Shown here in pieces: positions 1-11,000 of a DNA stretch of 64,000 nt. The translations under genes and the position numbers were made by a program. The stretch comes from Festucalex cinctus. Taxonomy: Eukaryota > Chordata > Actinopteri > Syngnathiformes > Syngnathidae. The first letter of the stretch is position 1, and every line of letters starts with the position of its first letter. Below the pieces are notes generated by a model that saw only the letters and a program-made list of their open reading frames with translations, searched no databases and was not told the origin of the DNA. Location of the stretch: assembly GCF_051991245.1 (NCBI RefSeq), contig NC_135426.1, positions 4,242,501 to 4,306,500 of the forward strand. The letters run 5' to 3'.

Positions 1-650
1 ATCAAAAAAAATTATATAAAAATAAATGTGGAAATAAATAAATAAATAAATAAATAAATAGTAAAAAAAAGAGATTAAAAACAAATAAATATAAAAATAA
101 ATGTGGAAATAAATAAATACATAAATAAAACCAAAAATAAATACAAAAATATTTTAAAAAAAAATCAAAATAATACAAATAAAATTAAAAATAAATGTGG
201 AAATAAATATAAAAATAAATATGACCCAAATAGAGTTAAATATCCATCAATAAATAAAAATGCTCTGCTCTCACATTTATTTATTTCATGCTGCAGACAC
301 TATGTCAGGACAAAATGTTATTCAAATGAGGGGGCGGTCTTAAACATGTCTTGGGTTGTCACCACAACTTGCGACTTCAGTTGCTCGACAACAAGATTGC
401 TTGATTGATTGATATTTAATTCTATTTATATATTTATTTTTGTATTTATTTCCACATTTATTTTCACAACTATTTTTATTTTTAATATGTAAAATATCTA
501 ATAATATTTTAATATTTTTTATATATATAGTTTTAAATTCCATTACCATTTAGATTTTTTAATTTAATTTTTTAATTATATTTTTTATATCCATTTTTAT
601 TTTCACTTGTATTCATTTATTTATTTTTAATTTTGGCAGTTTTGGTCCTC
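1..650. repeat. A+T-rich block with inverted AAATAAATGTGGAAATAAAT units
   Basis: AAAATAAATGTGGAAATAAA occurs at about 20, 95 and 190 and its complement (TATTTCCACATTTATTTT) at about 445, so the block is palindromic overall. No gene; related sequence near 22.69-22.79 kb. Confidence 0.6.
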
Positions 651-798
651 CTTATAATTCAGGCCTGCCATGACTTTACATTGCCACCAGATGTCACTGT
701 TTGTGCTGTCATATTTTGTCAACGTGGTCTTCATGCCAAATCCACCCACCCAACCACCATCACCAGAAGAGCAACTCCCTCCCTCGCCCCGTGCTTAC

Positions 799-869
799 TG
801 TCCAGGAGATGACCAGGTTGCCAGGTTCTGTTCCTTCTCCCTGAACATCTGACGGATTCTCATCTGGGG
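799..869 (-). CDS. nrcam: nrcam coding exon 18: start of FnIII-2
   Basis: Acceptor TTCCAG, donor GTAAGC. Reads APDENPSDVQGEGTEPGNLV, ISWT, with the first FnIII-2 tryptophan. It ends in phase 0. The next exon is outside the window: positions 1-798 hold no further nrcam exon that I can see. Confidence 0.9.
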
Positions 870-2001
870 CTGGAATGGCAAAAAAAAATTCATAGGCTGC
901 TTTTGAAATATTTGCTGTAAATTAGTCCCCGTCAAGTGCCCTCTACCTATACCTGCCGGGTTGGTTCTGTACTGGCGTGACGGCAGGCTGGGTTGGCTGT
1001 AGCCCACCTGATTCTTGGCCATGACCCGGAAGGAGTAGTAGACGTACGGCGAGAGTTCCAGTTGCGCCGTGCTGCTCGTGCCGGTGACTTCTGTCATGTT
1101 GACCCAAACGCCGGGCTGGTGCAGTAAATCCTCATACTGGATCAAAAACTCTTCATAAAGAAAAGGATCATTTATCTCCTGTTGCAAGAATTTGATATTT
1201 ATAATATAAAGCAATTAAAAGTCATCTTTAACTCATTTGCTCCCAAAGACGTATAAATATGTTCTATTTTAAAAGTTACCAGTGTCCCAAAGACGTATTT
1301 ACACATTTTTGTGTTTTGTTTTGTTTTTTAATGTTAGAGCATACAGAAGGCTTTGATGCAGCCTCTGAGTTGAAGATAATGGTTGAAGCAATGGCAGTTA
1401 TTACAAAAACGGCCAGCGGGTGGCAGCAGAGTATACGAGATCAACCAGGGCCATGTTGCAACAAGCTGCAGTTTTACAAAGATTTGTGAATAATGATGAA
1501 ACTTAGCTATATTCTAATGCTAATTGCTGCAAAACTGAACCAGAGAGATAGAAATATAGTTTTTTTTTCCCCTTATGAATCAAATCAAAATCAGTCAAAA
1601 TCCAGCAAGACAGCAGGGAGTGAAGGGGTTTCTGTGAAAACGGCTGGGAGTGAATGAGTTAATAGCAATAAAAAAATTTTTTTTAAAAACACAAAAAAAC
1701 CAATGACCTACTTTGTGTGGGACTGTTGTGTTCATCTCCAGGGATCCAGGTGAGCTGAACACTCCGTTCAGTTTGGTCGGTGAGTTCCAGATCAGTGGGC
1801 GAGTCAGGTTTCTCTGTGAAGACAACATAGTGCTTCAAACTATTGGAAAAAAAACATGAGAATGTTTTGTTCATTTAATCAGTCATTCTTGGTGATTGAA
1901 AACGTCAGGTTTAATGAGGGAATGAGAATCACAACTAAAATAAATATTGAGGTCAACATAAAAAAAAATATATATATATTTTTTTGCTTCATTTGTAAAA
2001 A

Positions 2002-2088
<87 letters not shown>

Positions 2089-5000
2089 AATATTGTGCTT
2101 TTGTACATAATAATGCATAATAAACAACCTCCAATCTCTAATAAGACTTAATATTCAGGCACTTACTTGTTAATTTACACACATATTGAGTTCCTCCACA
2201 TATTGACTCGGTTCACAAGAATATTATGTTCCCCTTCATCTGACCATTAATGTGGCTTTTCAACATAAAAAGGCCAAAACATGCCTTGTGAAAATTAAAC
2301 ACCACTAAAAACCTAGCCACCAGAGGGTGCTAGAACTGCACAAATGGAAATCAACCTGACTTTTTTTATTTTTTTTATTTTTTTAAGAGATGTGCTGCTT
2401 TTAATATCGTGACATGACAACGACGACGATATATTGTGGCAGTTTTAATATCACAATATTGCCGTTATCATAACATCCCTAATCATGAGGTCCAACAGAA
2501 CATAAACCAAATGTTAGATGAGGGTTGAAGGATGCAGACAAGGTCACATGACTACACTGTAGACAGTATTTGTTTACCGTAGACAATAGCTGGAGTGGGA
2601 GTAGCCTCTAAGAGAGCAAGAATCAAGAGTAGAGAACACCAAAGTTAGTACAAGTGAAGTGACACACACTTGAGACAGCACAAGAAAAGCAGGGGAAAAA
2701 AAAGTTGTCCATTCTAAAAATAGAAGTTTGAGTTCTAATCTACATTCTCAGAAGTGTCTCAAAGTGGACGCGGGGAAATAAAAGAGCAAAAAAAAATAAA
2801 TAATGTACCGACGACGGTAAGCGTGGCACTGGCGGAGTCCCGGTCCAGGGTGGTGTTCATGATGCACGTGTACGTGCCCTCGTCTTCATCCGTCACGTCT
2901 TTGATGACCAAACTGTCGGTATCCACCTCAAACCTAACAATTGAGAAGGACGACATCTCATTTGTCCTATAATGTTCATTTCGTCAACAAAAATGAAACA
3001 CAAATCATTTCGTCACCAGACATTTTTCACCGGACCAAAACTAGACGAGAATAGACTAAAACCCTCATTAATAAACAATAACTATAAGGACGTTGGAAAG
3101 TGTGTCACATGGAAGTGACGTCATACAGCAAGGAGCCAATAGAAAAGCACCTTCAGATGACGTCGCTCCCATGCGGTTTTTTAAATATAGCGTATTACAC
3201 TTTTTTTTTTTTTTAACTCAAACTAATAGTGAAACTAATGAAAACTAAACTAGCATTTATTAAATTTCATTCCTTAAAAAAAGAGAAATGAAAAGGGACA
3301 GAAAGATGTTAAACTTATGTTATCTGTCCCCAATTAAAAAACAACAACAACAACAACAACAAATAAACAACACAAAGTAAATGACAGCGAGCGTTTAAGG
3401 CGTCTTCAATATAACAATTCTATATAATAACTCAGCAGCATGTCCTTGTACTATATGTATTTTTCCAGTAATTGATCTGTTGTCAAGTTTTTAAAGATAC
3501 AGAGCAACTGAGATCATTTTGTTTTACAATCCAGATTGTTCCATAAACTGACACCTTGAGTTGAAATACATCCTTCGTTTTGTTTTTGTTTTGTTCTATA
3601 TTTTCATCCATCCATCCATTTTCTTGACCGCTTATTCCTCACAAGGGTCGCGGGGGGTGCTGGCGCCTATCTCAGCTGGCTCTGGGCAGTAGGCGGGGGA
3701 CACCCTGGACTGGTTGCCAGCCAATCGCAGTGTTCTATATTTTGTTTTGGAGAAAATATCTGTTCCTCTTATTTATACTCACTTTCCCTTTTTTTAATAA
3801 ATTAATTTATATATTAACTGGTAAACTTTCATGATGGGCTTTAAACATTATTTTCAGACGGTTAAACTCCATCAATTTATTAACTTTAAAAATTTGTAGT
3901 TGTATAAATAATTGATTAGTGTGGTCTCTGTATCCGCAGCCGCAAACGATACGAACTGCACGTTTTTGTAAAAGAAAGACCCTAACTAAAACGAAGAAAA
4001 AACGAACAGAAGCACCCTGCAAATGAATTCAAACTAATTAAAAAAACAAAAAAAACTCAAAATGAAATCAATCAATACTAACTTAAACGAAAATTCCCAA
4101 ATGATAATAACCCTGGCGACGAGACGACGTGTCGGGTGTCGTACCTCTCATCGTCGGGCAGCTCGCCGCCGTTTTTGAGCCAGGTCATGGTGGGGACGAG
4201 CGACGGGTCGTGTTTGACTTTGCAGTGGAAGACGGCACTGGCGCCCCGTTGCACCACTTTGTATTCCGGCTGCTTGAGGATGCGCGTGGGCTCTTTGACC
4301 TCCAGAGAAACGTGGTTCTCCTTGACGCCCAGGTTGTTGGCGGCGATGCACGTGTACTTGCCGCTATTTTGCGACTGGGCCACGTTGATCTCCAGAGTGC
4401 CGTTCTTGTGGATCACGTACGGGTCTTCGCTCCTGATGCTGACCCGACCGTCTTTGAACCTACGGCGGACAAGTCGATAGTGACCATCTCAGACATTTTT
4501 TGCGGGCCAACCGGAAGGAAACAAGATGCAATTTTTTTACCATGTGACGGTCGGTATCGGTGAGCCGAAAGTTTCACAGTGTAGTAAAGCGGGGCTGTTG
4601 GTGATGACCTGGAACACTTGGTTGGGCGGAGTCAGCACTCTCGGGGGCTCAGCTAATTGATCAAAGACAAAAAAATGGCTGACAGGATTGTAAAAAAACG
4701 ACAATGCCGCAACGTTGATCGTTTATCACTTACCGAGCACGCTGACAAACGCGTTGGCGATCAGGTAGCCAAATTCATTGGACGCGTTACACTGGTAAAC
4801 CGCACTGGACCCGGACTGCACACGGCTAAGAATTACCGTATCGCCATCCACCTTGCGGGTGTGGTCCTCAAGTGCGTCTAAGCTCATTCAAAGACAATAT
4901 CAGTTCATTTGAGTTGAGGAAAAAAAAATACTTCAGAAGCATTGTTAGAACTCAGGGATGGGCAACTTACTCATTTTCAACAGTAAAAAGTTCATATTTT

Positions 5001-8000
5001 GTTTATAATGAATGTGGTAGCTTCATTATTTTTTTATGTACAATAAATACATTTAAAAAGTCATTTTTCTACTTGCTGTCGACTGATGATGACATCACCT
5101 GTGCTGAGGAAGTTAGGTAAGGGCCAATCGTGGCTCAGTTTACGAACCAAACCCAGAAAACAGGCGAGTCATGACTGGTCAGCACAGGTGATGTCATCAT
5201 CAGTCGACGGCAAGTAGAAAATTTACTGTTTCAAGGTATTATTAATTGTGCATGAAAAATAACGAAGTTATCAAATTCATTTTGGACAAAACATGAACTT
5301 TTCACTGCTGAAAATTGTTCAAGGAGTTAAGTATCCCTTTAAATGACGGTGATTGAGGTGGGGGGGGGATTGGTTATCATTTTTCATCACCAGTACATCT
5401 AGTGGTGAATGGTGACATTACAACTTAAATGAAATAGAGTGGAACCCAGCTATTAGAAATATAGATGGCGCCCATTGAAAAGAATCGGAAATTACATTTT
5501 GTAACCCCCCCCCCCCCCAAAAAAAAAATAAAAAATTCGATAAAAACACGCTGATAAATACCACAAAAAAAAAAAAAAAAAAATCCACCAAAAGTAAACC
5601 AAAAAAAAGAAAAATAGAAAACAAAGATTCTGCAAATAAGTGAATAATCCACTGTAGAGTAATAGAGGAAGCTTTTATAAATTAAAAAAAAACCCAAAAA
5701 GGATAAAAATTCTAAATTAAACCCCTTTTTTTTTTTTTTTAAATTAACTCATTTGCTCCCAGCAGCCATTTTCACAGAAGCAAACTCTATCCCAGCTGTT
5801 TTATTGGGTTTGGACTGATTTTGCAAGGCCCACAGAATATTGTGTTCTATTGCTATAAAAAAAAAAAAAAAACATGGAACCTACCAAAAGAAAGATTAAA
5901 GTCTCTTCTTTCATCAGGAAAAAAAAACATATTTCTATCTTTTTCCATTTTGCAGCAATTAGCATTAGAATATAGCTAAGTTTCATCATTATTTACAAAT
6001 CTAATTTGAATTGTTGAGTATTTGAGCTTTTTTTTCGCCCAACATGGCCCTGGTTGACCTCTTATACTCTGTTGCCACCTGCTGGCTATATGTGTAACAA
6101 CTACCATATTTTTAACCGTTCTTTGCAGTTGAGAGGCTGCATCAAAGCCTTCTGCATATTCTAGCATAAAAAACGTAAAAATACGTCTTTGGGACACATC
6201 AAACATTGAAAATAGAACGATGAGTTGATCAAGGGGCCACTCAAGAGTTTGCCCGTGCGCCGCCAGTTGCCCATCCCCGGCCCGAACTAGTATACACAAG
6301 CATTATACTTACTTTCTATGGGGACTCCGTTGACAAACCAACTAATATCTGGTTTGGGGTCTCCGCTGACTTTGCAAGTCAGGATGCCGGTCTCATTTGG
6401 GGCGAGGATCAGGTTCCTGGGAGCGCTGATCCAGAATGGAGCAGCTGTTGAATAGCAACGTAATAAGAAAGACAAAATTTATAAGCGTTGACGGTTTTTA
6501 CCGCATTTTCGGTGATCCTACCTTTAACGGTGACTTTGATGACGTGGTTCGCGGTGCCCAGGCGGTTGGTGGCCGCGCAGGCGTAGTCGCCGGCGTCCGC
6601 TTCACTTACGTCCGAAATCTTCAGCGTTTTCTTGTAGTTGAGAAAGGAAAGCTTGCTGGTGGGCAGCTCTCCTCCATCTTTCTGCCAAGACATCTCCGGA
6701 GTGGGCCTGCCAACGGTCACCATTATTCATTCCGCCTTTATTCTGCTACAAAATGCATCATGGCGATACCATAATGCCGACTTACAAGCCTTCGGCAATG
6801 CATTCCAGCTCGAGGGTCTCTCCTCTGAGGACCATCTTGGTGCTGGTAGCGCCCAAAGGCGTCATGAAACCGGGACGACGCTCCCCGGTCGGGTTGGCTG
6901 TTTATGCAAGAGGAGAGCAAATTGAAGGCACGGCAAATAATCACAGGCCATTGAGGGCATCAAAGTGGGTAGAAGGGGCAGACAAAAGGAAAAAAATAAC
7001 ACTTGAGGAGAGTTAGAGTTATCGGTTAGCTTGGTACAAAAGTTCACAATTATTGTTTCATATCTGGTGCCTTTTAATCTTCATACAACTTTACGTTAGT
7101 AGTCACAATGTGTGCGGGGTTGAGTTTGCAGGTAGTGTTAATTTTGTCTGACATTTTGAAATTTAGTCCAATTTCAGTTAGTTTTTATCACCTCATCCCA
7201 TTTTTATTTGGTCGACTATAAATCAAGCGGGTGGCACGGTGGAAGGAGTGGTTAGCACATCCGCCTCCCAGTACTGAGGACGCAGGTTCGAGTCCAGGCT
7301 TCGGCCTTCTTGGGTGGAGTTTGCATGTTCTCCCCGTGCCCGTGTGAGTTTTCTTCGGGTACTCCAGTCTCCTACCATATTCCAAAAACATGCGTGGCAG
7401 GTTAATTGAATGCTCCGAATTGTCCCTAGGAGTGCTTGTGAGCGTGGTTGGTTGTTCGTCTCTGTGTGCCCTGCGATTGGCTGGCGACCAGTTGAGAGTG
7501 TTGAGAGTGAGAGTGTACCCCACCTACTGCCCGAAGCCAGTTGGGATAGGTCAAGAAAATGGATGGATGGATCTAAATGAAGCATTTTAGTCTTTATTTT
7601 AGTCCAAGAAAACGTAATTTTGTCGTTTCAGTCTAGTTTTGGTCAGGACAACTATTTACACCTGTATATTTTCTTTGTCAGCAGATTATATTGAACCTTT
7701 TTGGATCTAAAGCTATTTCACATAAATTTTTCTCATCTTTTTGATGAAAAACAACTTGACACACAATTACAGTTAGTAATAGTTCCATGCTATTAGCTAG
7801 TAAGTTAGCCGGCATTAGTTAGCATTCGCATTAACATGATTGTTCAAACGTTATATCCCTTGGATTCATGTTATATTAGAACTATACAGTTAACGGTTAA
7901 AAAATAAAGTTTGTTGGTTTTGTTTAACCTTTCATCATGAATCCACTTGCTATCTGTCCGATGTGTTTGTGCTGTGTCACATGACAGTGTCACAGACGTG

Positions 8001-11000
8001 ACAGATTAGCAGACAAGATTTGACAAAATCATCATTTTCGTCTCGTTTTTTGTTCATGAACTTAAATGTCCATATATTTTAGTCCACCTTTTATTAAGTG
8101 AAGTACATTTTCGTCTCACCTTCATTAGTCGACGAAAATGCATACTGATTTAGTCACACTTAATTATTGAGGGATATAGTCAAATCTAGTCTAGTTTTAG
8201 TCAGGTGAAAAAGGTATGTTGACAAAATTATTTTTGTTCAGTTTTTGTTGACAAAATGAACACTATTTGCAGGTACATGTCACATGGTTGGGCCAGGAAT
8301 GGATTAACACTAAAAATGCTGGGCATACACGCCAGCAAAACACTCACCACTAAAGTTAGTGATATTGTATAATGCGGTCTCATTCATTGAATCCACTGTA
8401 ACAGAAAAAAAATCAGAAGCATGCAATACGGACAGAAATTCATTTTGCAACTTTTTGCCTGAAAGAGGAAGTAAAGAAGTAAACCCACAAATGTTCTTTA
8501 CAATAGTAAAGACACTAGTCTAAACATGACATTCCGATTAATTGTGTATTTGTAGATTATGAGTTAAGCAGCAAAAAATCCACCCGATTTTTTTTTTTTG
8601 CCACTTGCTGTCGACTGAAAATGACATCACAGTTGCGCAAGGTAAATACCAATCATGGCTCAGTGTCAGAAAACTGGTGAGCCGCGATTGGTGAACCTGA
8701 ACCTCTGTGATGTCATTTTCAGTCGACAGCAAGTGGCAAAATGGCCGCCAACTGAGATGGCGATGGCTTTGGGCATTTGACTCACATTCCACAAATGTCA
8801 TGTTAGACTAGTTGGGTTGAACATATTGCAAAGATCATTTTTGTGTTGACTTCTTCTTTTAACTCATTCAAACCCAAAAACGTGTAAACACGTTTTTTTC
8901 ATACTTTGTCCTTCATTCCCCAAAACGTATTTACACGTTTTCTTAAATGTTTTTTTGTTTTTTTGTTTTTTTGGGGGTTTTTTTTATGCATGAGTATACA
9001 GAAGGCTTTGACGCAGCTTGTGACATGAAGAGGTAGCTTAAAGCAATTGTAGTCATTACAAAAAATGGCCAGCAGGTGGCAGCAGAGTATAAGAGATCAG
9101 CCAGGGCCATGTTGCAACAAGCTCCTTTTGCCAGTGTTTTGACCAGGAATGTGAATATTGATGAAACCGTGCTATATTCTAATGCTAATTGCTGCAAAAC
9201 AGAAACAGATACAAATATACATTTTGTTTTGTTTTGTTTTGTTTTTCCTGATGAAACAAGAGACTCTACTTACTCTCCAGCACTGTGACGGAGATGGGCT
9301 GCTTCTGCTGGATGGTTTGCGTATACGGGAAGCGGGCGTAGCAGATGTAGTCGTTTCTGTTGTCCTCTGGGAGGACATTGGAGAAATACAAGTCCCCGTT
9401 CAGGGCCTGGGACACTCGATTGTCCAGCGGCAACCTCTGGAAAACTGATTCGGGATGGATAACATTTTGCATTTTTTCAGAATCCTACTAGCTGCAAAAT
9501 GAAGATTTAATCACAAGATTGACTTACTGTTATCCATCCAAAATATGACGGGAGGGGGCAGCCCAGCTGGGGGGCGGCACTGCAGCACCAGCGACACCCC
9601 CATCTGCACTGTGATGGCCTCCAGTCTTTCTTTGGACCACAAGGGGGACCCTAGAGAGTCACCACCACCGTCAGATTAAGCGCATTCGTTGGAAATATTG
9701 GCACATCATGATAGACTGTATCGAAAGTCTTACTGGACTGTCTAATGACGATGTTGTTGGAGAGCGCCGTGCCGTGATCGTTGTGGGCTGCGCACTGGTA
9801 CGTTCCCTCGTACGCTTCGGCCTTTTCCCCGCTGATGTCAATGACCAGAGTCCCCGAACCAGGTTTCATAAGAACTTTGGAGTCTTGCTCTACGTCAAAA
9901 TGGGTCCCATTCCTCGTCCAAGAAAAGCTAAAAAGGAAAAACAGCACAAACCGTCATTTATTTTCTGATGTTTTATGGTTGAAAAAGAATTGGCGTCAAT
10001 CATGAATTGAGTTGCATGAGGCAGTTCCGTGCTGGCTTATGCAGTTTGACATGTGTGTTTCTTGGTCGATTGCTTTCCTTGACAACCGTTGCTAGGCAAT
10101 TCTTTAAGAAAAAAAAAAAATTCACAGGACAAAGTCAAATGAGTAGTAAGGTGCCGTTTCTCACTTGGGGTGGGGCTTCCCCTTGGCTTCGCAGTGGATG
10201 ACGATGTTTTCCCGTGGGTCAAAGATGTAATCCTTCGGGGACTGTAGCGTAATAGTGGGGGGCTGCGGCACTGCAAGTAAGACGATTTATGAATACACAT
10301 GCGCCGACGTTTTTAAAAACACAATAGCAGGCGTGCGAGGACACATCACAGCAAGCGACACCAGAGGGACAAAAAGTATTGGGACAAAAAGAACGACTGG
10401 CCAAATCACAAAAGTTGTGTCCCCAAACTTTTGAGTCCAACAACAACTTAGAGCTACTTCAAAAGCAGCATTTCTAAAACAATATTGTAATTGCATGCAA
10501 CAATGCAAAAAAAACAAAACAAAAATCCCACACTAGAGGTCACAATTGGCGCAAACTTACATCCTTCCAGGACCTTAGCTTTTTGTCCACCAGCGGAACG
10601 CAGACACACAGCGACAGAATATTACAGAGAGGTGTTAGTTTTTGCAGTCTGCCAAAACAGCTTCAAGTGAAATAGAGCTTTTTATTGAGCTACCTGGACG
10701 CTTAAATACATGGTAGGGGAACTCAATGTCAAGGGAAAAATAAATAATAATAATATACAAACCCCAATTCCAATGAAGTTGTGTACAACAAAAACAGAAT
10801 GCAATGATTTGCAAATCATTTTTAAGCTATATTTAATTGAATTCACTGCAAGGACAAGATCATGTTCAATTCAAACTGGTGAAAGTTTTTTTTTTTTTTT
10901 TTGTAAATACGCTATCATTTTGAATTTGATTACTGCAACATACTCCAAAAAACTGGGGCAACAAAAGATGGGAAAGTTGAGGAATGCTCGAAAAACACCC

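Noticed and set aside
103..549. Asn/Lys-rich ORFs at the window start
   Set aside because: Translation of AAATAAA-type repeat; no codon structure of a gene.
4129..4563. 144-codon plus-strand ORF
   Set aside because: Antisense shadow of the nrcam Ig5/Ig6 exon; its length reflects the high C+G of that exon.
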